Shown: positions 8,528 to 17,274, counted from the stretch's first letter. The stretch: DNA of 43,651 bases from an uncultured Pelagibacteraceae bacterium (GCA_902523455.1 CABYZG010000002.1:1-43651); one strand, 5' to 3'. Program-made: numbers and translations. Notes: generated by a model not told the origin, from the sequence alone.

Positions 8528-9547
8528 TTGGAAAATTTTGAATTTATTAATGCGATAGTCCTGTTGTCAAATTTTGTAATTGTTCCAGCTTTGTCATATG
8601 GAAGTCAGCTTGCGTTAGCTACATTAAGTTTAACAATTATTTATGGCGTATTAAGATTTTCAAACTTTGCTCAAGCTGATTGGATGTCATTTGGAACGAT
8701 GGCTACTATTTTATTTACTTGGTTATTTCAAAGTATAGGGATAACTGCTGGAATTCTTCCTACTGCATTACTTGCTCTACCTTTTGCTATTATAGTAACA
8801 GCTTTGTTTTGTCTTTTAATTGACCGATCAGTTTATAGTTTTTATCGTAAACAAAAAAGCCAACCTATAGTACTCATGATCGTTTCTGTAGGAGTTATGT
8901 TTATTCTACAAGCAGTAGTCAGATTTATTATAGGACCAAATGATAGAAAGTTTTTTGATGGTGAAAAGTATATAGTACACGCCTTGGATTTTAAAAATTA
9001 CTTTGGATTGGAGGAAGGATTAACAATTAAATCAACTCAATTAATCACAGTCATTGTAGCTTTAATTGCAATGATAAGTTTATTTTATTTCTTACAGAAG
9101 ACTAAACTGGGCAAGTCAATGAGAGCATACTCAAATAATGAAGACCTGGCACTATTATCAGGAATTAATCCTGAAAAGATAGTGATTGTTACCTGGGTTA
9201 TATCTTCAATCTTAATTACTACTGCTGGGGTTCTCTATGGGCTAGATAAGAGCTTTAAACCATTTACATATTTTAATTTGCTGTTACCAATGTTTGCGGC
9301 TGCAATTGTAGGTGGAATAGGGTCACCAATTGGTGCAGTAATTGGAGGCTATGTCATTGCATTCTCTGAAATTACATTAACCTATGCTTATAAGAAATTC
9401 TTTATGTATCTTCTTCCAGAAAATTTAGAGCCTTCAGGATTAATGCAAGTTCTCTCAACAGATTATAAGTTTGCTATTTCTTTCATTATTTTGGTGATTG
9501 TACTGATTGTCAGACCAACAGGAATTGTGAGGGGTAAAATAATATGA
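8528..9547 (+). CDS. livH: Branched-chain-type ABC importer permease LivH
   Basis: This 339-residue membrane protein is the LivH-type permease. The N-terminal ALATLSLTIIYGVLRFSNFAQADWM is the conserved HAAT pattern, and the ABC-contact loop SMRAYSNNEDLALLSGI is seen near residue 200, followed by AAIVGGIGSPIGAVIGG. It is somewhat longer than E. coli LivH (about 308) because of an insertion around DGEKYIVHALDFKNYFG. It starts at TTG behind a strong ribosome-binding site. Its stop overlaps the livM start as ATGA, which suggests coupled translation for stoichiometric assembly. Confidence 0.9.
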   Translation: MENFEFINAIVLLSNFVIVPALSYGSQLALATLSLTIIYGVLRFSNFAQADWMSFGTMATILFTWLFQSIGITAGILPTALLALPFAIIVTALFCLLIDRSVYSFYRKQKSQPIVLMIVSVGVMFILQAVVRFIIGPNDRKFFDGEKYIVHALDFKNYFGLEEGLTIKSTQLITVIVALIAMISLFYFLQKTKLGKSMRAYSNNEDLALLSGINPEKIVIVTWVISSILITTAGVLYGLDKSFKPFTYFNLLLPMFAAAIVGGIGSPIGAVIGGYVIAFSEITLTYAYKKFFMYLLPENLEPSGLMQVLSTDYKFAISFIILVIVLIVRPTGIVRGKII

Positions 9548-10914
9548 GCGAAGACTTAAGAGCACCAGTTGCATTCACTGTAATGGCAGTTTTGCTGGCA
9601 ATTGTGGGCTTTACTCAGTCCTGGTCTGTGTCTCTCAGTGTTATTAATCTCTGCATTATTTCATCAATAATGGCGATTGGTGTCAATTTGCAATGGGGTT
9701 ATGGAGGTTTGTTTAATGCAGGAGTAATGGGTTTTACTGCGCTTGGAGGCTTAACGGCAGTATTGGTTTCACACGATCCAATTTACGAAGCATGGGATAA
9801 AGCGGGAGTCGGAATTATAATTAGTGCAATAATTTTTATTTTATCAATTACTGCTCTCTTATTTGTATTTAGAAATATTGAAAATAAACAAATAAGAAAC
9901 ACTCTTATAATCTTAATAATTGTTTTTAGTTTAATTGGAATTAATAATTTTTATGGGCCTTCAATAGATATTATCGAGTCGATTAATCCTGCTAAAACAG
10001 GTTTTCTTGGAGGTTTGGGTTTACCAATTATTTTCTCTTGGCTGATTGCAGCAGTAGTTGCCGGACTTGTTGCATGGGTAATAGGCAAAATTACTCTCAG
10101 ATTACGGTCAGACTATTTAGCTATCGCAACTCTTGGGATTTCTGAGATTGTAATCGCAGTAGTTAAACATGAAGATTGGTTATCTCGAGGAGTTAAAAAT
10201 GTTTCAGGTTTAGATAGACCTGTTCCATATGAAATTGAACTTCAACAATCTGAATGGTTCCTTAATCTAGTTGAGAGAATAAACTTTTCAAAACTAGAAG
10301 CCATGCAATCTCTTTCATCAAGACAAGATTTGCTGAACGATCTTGTTATTGATAGTTCAGGAATATTTGTAAAACTCTGTTATGCAGGATTATTTTTTTC
10401 TGTTCTTTTGTTAATCTTCTATCTAAGTCAACTTGCTTTAAACTCACCATGGGGGAGAATGTTAAGAGCCATAAGAGATAACGAAGAAGCAGCTAGTGCA
10501 ATGGGTAAAAATATATTTGCACAACATTTACAAATTTTTATTATTGGCTCAGCTATAATTGGAATAGCAGGAGCGATGCTCACTACCTTAGATGGCCAAT
10601 TTACACCCGGGTCTTATCGTCCATTAAGATTTACATTTATTATCTGGCTAATGGTTATCATTGGTGGATCGGGTAATAACTTAGGATCAATTTTTGGAGG
10701 ATTCTTTATTTGGTTTATTTGGATTGAAGCGGAACCATTGTCCATTGGTTTCATGAACATGTTGGCTGGTGGGCTCGAATACGACAATCCTCTTAGAATG
10801 CATCTGCTGGGAAGCGCGGCACATCTTAGATTATTTATAATGGGGTTATTACTTTTATTGGCGCTGAGGTTTATGCCAAGAGGGGTAATACCTGAGAAAA
10901 TCCAAAAAAAATAG
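9544..10914 (+). CDS. livM: Branched-chain-type ABC importer permease LivM
   Basis: This 456-residue protein is the second permease. The SIMAIGVNLQWGYGGLFNAGVMGF pattern near residue 40 and RAIRDNEEAASAMGKN, the ATPase-contact loop near residue 310, are typical of LivM. It contains a central LRLRSDYLAIATLGISEI segment. It carries large extra loops (about residues 100-150 and 215-280) compared with compact family members. The last codons run into an A-tract, and the TAG stop is the first part of the hairpin that separates it from the convergent binding-protein gene. Confidence 0.9.
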   Translation: MSEDLRAPVAFTVMAVLLAIVGFTQSWSVSLSVINLCIISSIMAIGVNLQWGYGGLFNAGVMGFTALGGLTAVLVSHDPIYEAWDKAGVGIIISAIIFILSITALLFVFRNIENKQIRNTLIILIIVFSLIGINNFYGPSIDIIESINPAKTGFLGGLGLPIIFSWLIAAVVAGLVAWVIGKITLRLRSDYLAIATLGISEIVIAVVKHEDWLSRGVKNVSGLDRPVPYEIELQQSEWFLNLVERINFSKLEAMQSLSSRQDLLNDLVIDSSGIFVKLCYAGLFFSVLLLIFYLSQLALNSPWGRMLRAIRDNEEAASAMGKNIFAQHLQIFIIGSAIIGIAGAMLTTLDGQFTPGSYRPLRFTFIIWLMVIIGGSGNNLGSIFGGFFIWFIWIEAEPLSIGFMNMLAGGLEYDNPLRMHLLGSAAHLRLFIMGLLLLLALRFMPRGVIPEKIQKK

Positions 10915-10935
10915 GGGCCAAAATCGGCCCCTATT
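10910..10935. terminator. Hairpin terminator between livM and the binding-protein gene
   Basis: A perfect 9-10 bp stem (ATAGGGGCC pairing with GGCCCCTAT) closes a 6-nt loop AAAATC. Read on the minus strand it is followed by a run of eight T, so it is a classic intrinsic terminator for the substrate-binding-protein gene, whose stop is 19 nt away. On the plus strand the tail is only TAATTAAAA, so termination of livGFHM is likely weaker. The stem overlaps the livM stop codon. Confidence 0.85.
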
Positions 10936-10953
10936 AATTAAAATGTTAAGATC

Positions 10954-12168
10954 TTAACGAACTGTAACTGTATTAAATTTACCGTTACCTATTTCAAGCT
11001 CTTTATAAGAACCAGAAGCTTCACCAACATCAGAGAACTCAACATTTGTTGCGCCTTGATAGTTAACTTGGCCTCCATCTTTTAAAATTTGTAATGCTTT
11101 GCCTAATTCACCTGGAAAAATTTCTGTTCCAGGAGCGTTTGCAACTCCCATTACATTTTGAGCGATTGAAGATCTGTCCGCAGAATTACCTGCTTGTATT
11201 GCAAGCAATATTAAAGCAGCTGCATCGTAGGACTCTGGTTCGAATGGTCCATCGCCTGGGATGCCGTTTGAAGATGCAATTGATTTAAACATGTTTGCTC
11301 CTTCTGATTCAGATCCTGGTAAAGTTCCAAAAGTTCCCGTCAAATCACCATCTACATTTTCAATCAGACTGTCACCAATCATTCCATCGGCAAGAATAAA
11401 TCTTGAAAATGCTCCAGTCTCCATTGAGTTTTGAATGATTCCTCGACCACCTTGGTCTACGTAACCAAGAACAGCAACTTCTGAGGCACCTGAAGCTGAT
11501 AGTGTTGATACTTCTGCTGAGTAATCACCTTTACCATCTTCATGAGGTACTTCAGTAGTAACAGATCCACCCATCGCTTTGAATGCATTTACAAAACTAT
11601 CTGACAGTCCTTTACCATAATCATTATTAGTATAAGTAACAGCAACTTCGTTGATACCTCTATCCATAACTACTTGAGCTAATACTTGCCCTTGTCTTGC
11701 ATCTGATGGTGCAGTTCTAAAGAAGTAACCTTTATCATCAATGTCTGTTAATGCCGGCGAAGTAGCTGATGGAGAAATCATTGTTACCCCATTAGGCACT
11801 GCTACATTATTTGCAATTGCAGTTGTAACTCCTGAGCAATCCGCTCCCATTATTGCCGTAACATTATCTGATGTTACGAGTCTTTCGGCCGCTGAAGTTG
11901 CCGCACCAGCATCAACACATGTTGAGTCAGCACGAACAGAACTTACTGTTGCTCCGCCTAAAAGCAATCCAGAGTCACTTGCCTCTTTCATCGCAAGTTC
12001 AGCTGAACTGGCCATTGTTGGTGTGAGTGACTCAATTGGACCTGTAAATCCAAGAATTACTCCGATTTTTATTTCGTCAGTAGATGCTTGATCTGACTGT
12101 CTGTCACAACCATAGAACAGTCCTAAGACCATCACCCCTGCGATTAAACTGAATATCGTTTTTTTCAT
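10954..12168 (-). CDS. HAAT-type ABC importer substrate-binding protein (LivK-like)
   Basis: This 404-residue protein is a type I periplasmic binding protein of the Leu/Ile/Val receptor family. It has a signal peptide ending in LFYGC, so it may be a lipoprotein. The mature domain starts IKIGVILGFTGP, the usual first strand, and contains ISPSATSPALTD, FFRTAPSDARQGQ and AVTYTNNDYGKG, the ligand-loop regions of the family. It should capture the ligand for LivHMGF, but it is transcribed convergently from them. A GGGAGAT ribosome-binding site 5 nt upstream fixes the ATG at 12168. The separate promoter and terminator would allow it to be made in excess over the membrane complex, as is typical of binding proteins. 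Confidence 0.88.
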   Translation of the reverse strand: MKKTIFSLIAGVMVLGLFYGCDRQSDQASTDEIKIGVILGFTGPIESLTPTMASSAELAMKEASDSGLLLGGATVSSVRADSTCVDAGAATSAAERLVTSDNVTAIMGADCSGVTTAIANNVAVPNGVTMISPSATSPALTDIDDKGYFFRTAPSDARQGQVLAQVVMDRGINEVAVTYTNNDYGKGLSDSFVNAFKAMGGSVTTEVPHEDGKGDYSAEVSTLSASGASEVAVLGYVDQGGRGIIQNSMETGAFSRFILADGMIGDSLIENVDGDLTGTFGTLPGSESEGANMFKSIASSNGIPGDGPFEPESYDAAALILLAIQAGNSADRSSIAQNVMGVANAPGTEIFPGELGKALQILKDGGQVNYQGATNVEFSDVGEASGSYKELEIGNGKFNTVTVR

Positions 12169-12196
12169 TAATAATCTCCCATTTTAATTGGCCTGT

Positions 12197-12225
12197 ATGC
12201 TAGCAAATCAGCCAATACGGATCAA
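12197..12225 (-). promoter_or_regulatory. Probable sigma-70-type promoter of the binding-protein gene
   Basis: On the minus strand TTGATC (12225-12220) and TAGCAT (12202-12197) are separated by exactly 17 nt, a good -35/-10 pair. ATTGGC (12187-12192) and GCCAAT (12211-12216) flank the -10 as an inverted repeat, which might be an operator. Both are visual calls. Confidence 0.5.
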
Positions 12226-12263
12226 CTTTGATTTTATTAATTAAGTTATTATAGTTGATAAAA

Positions 12264-13205
12264 ATGACCGTTTTCCAAAGTATATTTACAAGCACATTTT
12301 TTATACTTCTACTAATTATAGTTATACTCACAGTTATTTATGCATTTAGCGGCTTTGAAAAAGGGAACTTAAAATCCTATCAGGAAAAATCTGACTATAA
12401 TTTTGTCAATCTTTCTAAAGGAAAAACAGCCTATAAGGATTATGGAAATAAAAATGATCCTGCAATAATTATTATTCATGGCGCAACCTTGCCTTCAGAA
12501 GGATATGTTGGATTCTGCGAGGGATTAAGTCAAAAAGGCTATAGAGTAATCTGTTATGATCAGTATGGAAGAGGTTACTCGGACAGACCTGTTTCTGAAT
12601 ACAACATGGAATTTTATCTAGATCAACTTAACGAATTGTTAGGTTATTTAGAAATAAAGAATTCTATTTTACATGGTTCATCCATGGGAGCTCCAATTGC
12701 AATCAGTTACGCTAATAAATATCCAAATCAAGTATCTGCTATTGGTTTGCAGGTGCCTCTAGTAAATAGTAACAGTAAAATACTTAGTATTCTAAAAACT
12801 CCAATCTTGGGAAATTTTGTTTTAAGAGTTCTTGGAATTCCATTTTTAAAAAATAGAGCTGATCAATGGGTAACCGATAATCCTGAGCAGAGAGATTTGG
12901 TTGAAAGATACATTGCTCAACTTACACTACCTGGAACAGAGCAATCACTTCTTTCTTCAATACGTAATATTGTAAATACAAACTTTATTCCTGATTATAA
13001 AAAATTCTCACAATTTGATATTCCTATTCATATAGCCTATGCAAGTGATGATGATGAAATTGATCCAAAAACTGTCCAACAGGTTTTAAGCTTAATTCCA
13101 AGAGCTGAAAGTTTTGTTTTTACAGGTGGTCATGGTGGTGGTGGTTTTATTGTTGATGAACTCAATAATATATTTACTGACTTCCTTTATAAAAATTTAA
13201 ACTAA
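12264..13205 (+). CDS. Membrane-anchored alpha/beta hydrolase
   Basis: This protein of about 313 residues begins with a hydrophobic segment (residues 5-30) and then an alpha/beta hydrolase fold. The oxyanion region is IIHGATL, the nucleophile elbow is HGSSMGAP with serine as the likely nucleophile, the acid is in ASDDDEID, and the histidine is in TGGHGGGG. A YDQYGRGYSDRP segment before the elbow is typical of esterase/lipase-like hydrolases. The substrate is unknown. I choose ATG at 12264; a TTG three codons upstream is also in frame, and neither has a clear ribosome-binding site. The 3' end overlaps umuC by 9 nt in tail-to-tail orientation. Confidence 0.8.
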   Translation: MTVFQSIFTSTFFILLLIIVILTVIYAFSGFEKGNLKSYQEKSDYNFVNLSKGKTAYKDYGNKNDPAIIIIHGATLPSEGYVGFCEGLSQKGYRVICYDQYGRGYSDRPVSEYNMEFYLDQLNELLGYLEIKNSILHGSSMGAPIAISYANKYPNQVSAIGLQVPLVNSNSKILSILKTPILGNFVLRVLGIPFLKNRADQWVTDNPEQRDLVERYIAQLTLPGTEQSLLSSIRNIVNTNFIPDYKKFSQFDIPIHIAYASDDDEIDPKTVQQVLSLIPRAESFVFTGGHGGGGFIVDELNNIFTDFLYKNLN

Positions 13206-14459
13206 AAGCAATCTATCAATCTGTGTTGTATAGTTTCTTGTACAGTTTTCTCTTTTTTGTTTCCAATTGCCAACTTTACATTCTGATGCCATCTGAAGTG
13301 TGTCCCGGCCATAACGATAGTTGATTGCATCGATTGCTGACATAAGATCAGAATTTTGATTATAACTTTTTTCGAATAGTGTCTCTTGAATTTCTGATTC
13401 GTCACACAAACCACTAAGAAGCACACCTGCTTTTTTATACTGGTAGTTATTTTTAAAAATTCTCTTTGTAAGCAATAAAGCTGTTTCAATAATTGTTATG
13501 CTATCGTGCGTTGGATGAGAAAGCGTTCTTGATGCCCCGTTTGAATAATAAGCACTCTTTTTATCAAAAGGATTAGTTCTTACAAAGACTGAAACACAAG
13601 ATGCAGCAAGGCTTTCAGAGCGTATACGTTCAGCGGCTCTTCGCGCAAAAGTTGTGACTGCCTGCTCTATATCTTCTAAATTTGTCAGAAGTTTTCCAAA
13701 TGATCTTGTGGTACAGCAGCTTTTTCTTGTCATTGAGTATTCTTCAAGAGGAATACAAGAAATCCCTCTTAACTCTGTAATTGTTTTCAAGCCATTGACA
13801 CTCATCATTTTTCTTATCCATGAGTCACTGCAATTCTTTAGTAGTTTTGCATTATGTATACCATGGTTAATTAATTTTTTTGATAAACGTCTTCCTACTC
13901 CCCATACATCACCCACTTCAGTTAGTTCAAGTATCTGGTCAATACTATTATAATTCACAAGTGAACATACACCGTTCAAAGAATCATCTTTTTTAGCCTT
14001 ATGGTTTGCAACCTTTGCAAGGGTTTTTGTTGAGGCAATACCTATGCTGACTGGAATTCCTGTATGTTGTAAGATAGTTTGTCTCAGTTGATGGGCATAA
14101 GACTCATAGTCAATTGGTAAACTGCTCAACTCTACGAATGCTTCATCAATCGAATATATTTCTGTATAAGGAGAAGAACTTGAAATAATATTCATTACTC
14201 GGCGCGACATGTCTGCATACAATGTGTAGTTTGAAGAAAATACAACTACCTTTTCTTTTTCTACAATATCTTTCACCTTAAAAAGTGGAACACCCATTTT
14301 TATTCCAAGAGCTTTTGCTTCTTTGGAACGTGATATTATACAACCATCATTATTTGATAAAGCTACAACTGGCCTGTTGTTAAGTTTTGGATTAAAAACG
14401 CGCTCGCATGAAACATAAAACGCATTGCAATCAATTAGTGCAAAAACTTTATCTCTCAT
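13197..14459 (-). CDS. umuC: DNA polymerase V catalytic subunit UmuC
   Basis: This 420-residue Y-family polymerase matches E. coli UmuC over its full length. Motifs include FALIDCNAFYVSCE with the first catalytic aspartate, SNNDGCIISRSKEAKALGIKMG, SSNYTLYADMS, and YSIDEAFVEL with the second catalytic acidic pair. The helix-hairpin-helix region reads VGDVWGVGRRLSKKL, and the little-finger domain contains RSFGKLLT. It carries out translesion synthesis as a complex with cleaved UmuD. It is 3 nt downstream of umuD. UmuC/UmuD is less usual in Alphaproteobacteria than the ImuA-ImuB-DnaE2 set, so it may be acquired. Confidence 0.95.
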   Translation of the reverse strand: MRDKVFALIDCNAFYVSCERVFNPKLNNRPVVALSNNDGCIISRSKEAKALGIKMGVPLFKVKDIVEKEKVVVFSSNYTLYADMSRRVMNIISSSSPYTEIYSIDEAFVELSSLPIDYESYAHQLRQTILQHTGIPVSIGIASTKTLAKVANHKAKKDDSLNGVCSLVNYNSIDQILELTEVGDVWGVGRRLSKKLINHGIHNAKLLKNCSDSWIRKMMSVNGLKTITELRGISCIPLEEYSMTRKSCCTTRSFGKLLTNLEDIEQAVTTFARRAAERIRSESLAASCVSVFVRTNPFDKKSAYYSNGASRTLSHPTHDSITIIETALLLTKRIFKNNYQYKKAGVLLSGLCDESEIQETLFEKSYNQNSDLMSAIDAINYRYGRDTLQMASECKVGNWKQKRENCTRNYTTQIDRLLLV

Positions 14460-14462
14460 TAA

Positions 14463-14861
14463 TTATCTATTCTTTGGACTTAAACTATGAACAACGTTTG
14501 TGCATACTCCCCATATGGTAAAATCCATTTCTTCAGAGACTAGAACATCAATATAGTTCTTGTTAGATGACGACAAACAAACTTGTTTATTTTCCATTTT
14601 TAAAATTTTAACACTCAGTTCCCCATCTAAAACTGCTATGATTATAGAATTATTTCGAGGCTTAATGCTCCGATCAACAATGAGAAGATCTCCTGGATAA
14701 ATACCTGAACCAATCATAGAGTCACCGCGTGCTCGGACTATGAAAGTCGCATTTGGATGTGGAATAAGTTCCTCATTTAGGTCAATCGTCCCCTCTGTAA
14801 AATCTCTCGCTGGAGAGGGAAAACCGCACTCTACTGCTTCTTTATAAAATGTTAAAAACAT
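14463..14861 (-). CDS. umuD: SOS mutagenesis protease UmuD
   Basis: UmuD is a LexA-fold (S24) self-cleaving protein; its cleaved form activates UmuC. Residues C12-G13 in CGFPSPARDF are the self-cleavage site, the catalytic serine is S48 in GDSM, and the lysine is K85 in SVKIL. The 37-residue spacing equals that of E. coli S60/K97. I choose ATG at 14861 (132 residues). The frame can be read from GTG at 14930, but a promoter and SOS box occupy 14879-14924, so the longer version would place them inside the coding region. The cleavage-site N-terminal arm is then only about 12 residues, shorter than in E. coli. Confidence 0.92.
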   Translation of the reverse strand: MFLTFYKEAVECGFPSPARDFTEGTIDLNEELIPHPNATFIVRARGDSMIGSGIYPGDLLIVDRSIKPRNNSIIIAVLDGELSVKILKMENKQVCLSSSNKNYIDVLVSEEMDFTIWGVCTNVVHSLSPKNR

Positions 14862-14878
14862 TGGATAAATTCTATTTT

Positions 14879-14893
14879 GTTCTTGTTTTGTTC
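14879..14893 (-). promoter_or_regulatory. LexA (SOS) box of umuDC
   Basis: On the minus strand the sequence is GAAC-AAAACAA-GAAC, equal to the alphaproteobacterial LexA box GTTC-N7-GTTC on the other strand. It sits 17 nt upstream of the umuD ATG and just after the -10, where bound LexA would block transcription initiation. The match to the eight consensus bases is exact. Confidence 0.85.
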
Positions 14894-14895
14894 TA

Positions 14896-14924
14896 ATTAT
14901 TGCACTAGTGGAGGTAAGAGTCAA
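14896..14924 (-). promoter_or_regulatory. Probable umuDC promoter
   Basis: TTGACT (14924-14919) and AATAAT (14901-14896) are separated by 17 nt on the minus strand, giving a good -35/-10 pair. The expected transcription start falls in or next to the LexA box. A second -10-like TAGAAT lies at 14874-14869. Confidence 0.6.
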
Positions 14925-14941
14925 TACCACTCAATAAATTT

Positions 14942-15886
14942 TTATGAAAAAAATTGTTTTTGAAAAAATGAAACAGCGTCTTTGTGACATTGCTTACGAG
15001 CTGCCCAATTGCCTCCCGCGTGAGCTCCAAGAATATCGGGTGTTTCTTTTAACAAACGCATTCTTTCTTCAAGAGAGTCTAGATGAAAAGTATTATTATT
15101 TTCATCAGTAAAAATTTGTCGTCCATCCATCTTTAAATCAATAAACATGTCTTTCAGCCTAATGGCATAAGGAATAAATTCAACAGGGTCAATAGAGTCA
15201 AAAGAATGGTGAGCGTTTGGATAAGTTGTAAGCTCTACACTGCGAACTGACTTCATATAATCAATCATTTTCTTACAAAGACTTAGAGGAGTATAGTCAT
15301 CATCTTCTCCAAATAAAACATGCATTGGAGCATCTGACCAACGATTATCCTCGGGCTTAAGTAGTGTCCCAGGATAAATAGGTAAATGCGCAGCAAACTT
15401 TTCGCCATTCTGAGTGAGAGTATCAATAATAGGTTGCCAGGCCGCATAAAAAGCTGTGCTACCGCCAAGACTCCACCCCATGATACCTATTTTATCACTA
15501 TCAACATCTGGATGTTTTGAAACTAATGTTAATGCACGAAAGGCATCAGTAATCATCGAAGCAAGGGTTACTTCTGTTTGATTTTCAACGATTGAAATAA
15601 CTCCTCTAGATTCAAAATGATGAATCCTAAAAATAGCAAACCCAGCATCTAATAAATTGACCATGTGAGTGTAGTGACCTTCTCTTAACCCTGCACTACC
15701 ATGAATTGGTATTATTAGAGGACATGGCTTCTTTGCATTTTCAGGAAAAATTAGTGTACCCCAAACATCTTGTTTATCATCCATGTTCTTACCATTTAGA
15801 AGATCATAAATCTCATATGGATTAGATGACTTAAAAAAGAAGACACCTTGTTTTTTCTTTTCAAATGGATTTATTTTGTCGGACAT
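14942..15886 (-). CDS. Dienelactone-hydrolase-family alpha/beta hydrolase
   Basis: This 314-residue cytosolic protein has an alpha/beta hydrolase fold of the dienelactone hydrolase type. PIHGSAGLREGH forms the oxyanion loop, GIMGWSLGGSTA carries the nucleophile, LFGEDDDYTP the acid and YPNAHHSFD the histidine. No signal peptide is visible. The family cleaves lactones and esters; the substrate is not predictable here. It stands upstream of umuD on the same strand, but umuDC has its own promoter. A hairpin at 15930-15978 separates it from amtB. Confidence 0.85.
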   Translation of the reverse strand: MSDKINPFEKKKQGVFFFKSSNPYEIYDLLNGKNMDDKQDVWGTLIFPENAKKPCPLIIPIHGSAGLREGHYTHMVNLLDAGFAIFRIHHFESRGVISIVENQTEVTLASMITDAFRALTLVSKHPDVDSDKIGIMGWSLGGSTAFYAAWQPIIDTLTQNGEKFAAHLPIYPGTLLKPEDNRWSDAPMHVLFGEDDDYTPLSLCKKMIDYMKSVRSVELTTYPNAHHSFDSIDPVEFIPYAIRLKDMFIDLKMDGRQIFTDENNNTFHLDSLEERMRLLKETPDILGAHAGGNWAARKQCHKDAVSFFQKQFFS

Positions 15887-15929
15887 AACGGGGAGAGATT
15901 AAAGGAAATAGAATACGAATACAAATGTA

Positions 15930-15978
15930 AAAAAGGGTCCACTTGAATAATCATTGGGGGAAAAAGTGGACCCTTTTT
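15930..15978. terminator. Bidirectional-type terminator downstream of amtB
   Basis: A 14-bp perfect stem (AAAAAGGGTCCACT with AGTGGACCCTTTTT) closes a 21-nt loop that contains GGGGG. The T-run on the minus strand follows the stem 20 nt beyond the amtB stop, so it should end amtB transcription. The other strand also ends in T5. No gene approaches from that side, so only the minus-strand role seems needed. Confidence 0.85.
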
Positions 15979-15998
15979 ATTAGTTTAAAAGAGTGAAC

Positions 15999-17267
15999 TT
16001 AGTCTCTAATTGAGTAGGCGATAACACCTGTCTCAGCTACGTCTGTTCCTTCTTTTTCAGCTTCTTCGCTAATCCTTATACCGATTGTGGCTTTCATAAT
16101 TGACCATATAATTATGGACACTACGAATACGAACACACAAATTGATGCTGTGCCTAGGAATTGGGTTCCAAAGCTAGTATCCGGATTAGTAATTGGTACA
16201 GCAAGAGTACCCCATACACCTGCGATAAGGTGAACTGGAATCGCTCCTACAACATCGTCAATTTTCATGGCTGTGAGTAATTCAGTACCAGCAAATACTA
16301 GTGCACCACCAATACCGCCAATAATGATTGCCATTAAAGGTGTTGGCATTAATGGTTCTGCAGTTATTGCAACTAAACCACCAAGCGCACCATTTAACAT
16401 CATTACTACATCAGTTTTACCTCTGACCAATCTTGTGATAGCAGCACATACCAGTACACCAGCACAAGCAGCAAGGTTTGTATTAATGTAAATTGTAGCA
16501 ACGGCTGTAGCATCATCAAAAGATCCTAATGCTAACTGTGAACCACCATTAAATCCAAACCAACCTAGCCATAGAATAAATACACCTAGAGTTGCAAGAG
16601 GTATAGATGAGTTTGCAAACGGTACTAATTTACCGTTATCAAATCTTCCAAGCCTTGGACCAAGAACAATTGCACCAGCTAATGCTGCAGCACCACCTGC
16701 TGCGTGCACAAGAGTTGAACCAGCAAAGTCTGAGAAGCCAGCAGCAGATAACCATCCACCACCCCATTGCCAACCCATCTCGATTGGATAAATTACGCCA
16801 GTTAAAATTGCTACGAATAAAAAGAATGGCCAAATCTTTATTCTTTCAGCTAATGTTCCTGAAACAATTGAAGCTGTTGTTGCACAGAAAACCATCTGAA
16901 AGAACCAGTCAGATCCATCAGAATAACCTGTAGCAATAGCAGAGCCATCACTCCAAGCTGTAAATGATCCAATGTATCCGCCTTCAGGTATTCCATAGGC
17001 CAAATTATATCCTACTAGCCAGAACATAATTCCAGCAATTGAATAAAGGCCAATGTTTTTTGCGGCTATCGTAGATACACTTTTCGATGTAACTAAACCA
17101 GACTCTAACATACAGAATCCAGCAGCCATCCACATCACTAGGAAACCACTAATTAAAAACAAAAGTGTATTTAAAGCATATGCCGTTTCGTCATCGACAG
17201 CTGCAAAAGCATTAGCGGATAATAGTGATGAAAATAATACTGTATAAAGTATAACTTTTTTAAACAT
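15999..17267 (-). CDS. amtB: Ammonium transporter AmtB
   Basis: This 422-residue protein is an Amt/Rh ammonium channel. A signal peptide (VILYTVLFSSLLSANAFA) is followed by eleven expected membrane helices. The conserved pore histidines are in STLVHAAGG and PVHLIAGVWG, and AGFCMLESGLV and GYNLAYG are family signatures. AmtB conducts ammonium across the inner membrane. I choose ATG at 17267 because AGGGAG stands 7 nt upstream and a signal peptide follows. The frame is open for 40 further codons, but that part looks non-coding. No glnK is adjacent, unlike the usual glnK-amtB pair, so PII control must come from elsewhere if it exists. Confidence 0.95.
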   Translation of the reverse strand: MFKKVILYTVLFSSLLSANAFAAVDDETAYALNTLLFLISGFLVMWMAAGFCMLESGLVTSKSVSTIAAKNIGLYSIAGIMFWLVGYNLAYGIPEGGYIGSFTAWSDGSAIATGYSDGSDWFFQMVFCATTASIVSGTLAERIKIWPFFLFVAILTGVIYPIEMGWQWGGGWLSAAGFSDFAGSTLVHAAGGAAALAGAIVLGPRLGRFDNGKLVPFANSSIPLATLGVFILWLGWFGFNGGSQLALGSFDDATAVATIYINTNLAACAGVLVCAAITRLVRGKTDVVMMLNGALGGLVAITAEPLMPTPLMAIIIGGIGGALVFAGTELLTAMKIDDVVGAIPVHLIAGVWGTLAVPITNPDTSFGTQFLGTASICVFVFVVSIIIWSIMKATIGIRISEEAEKEGTDVAETGVIAYSIRD

Positions 17268-17274
17268 GTATTTT

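Noticed and set aside
11741..12091. 116-residue ORF on the plus strand inside the binding-protein gene
   Set aside because: It lies antisense to a well-supported binding protein with signal peptide and ribosome-binding site, has no recognisable domain, and its repetitive Ala/Ser content mirrors the opposite strand.
13202..13489. 95-residue minus-strand ORF at the umuC end
   Set aside because: It is an alternative frame of the umuC 3' part. UmuC extends to 13197 with full-length similarity.
14861..14930. GTG start of UmuD at 14930
   Set aside because: The promoter and SOS box lie within that extension, so the downstream ATG is the better start.
13197..15886. umuDC as cargo of a mobile element
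   Set aside because: No integrase, transposase, tRNA target or flanking repeats are visible.
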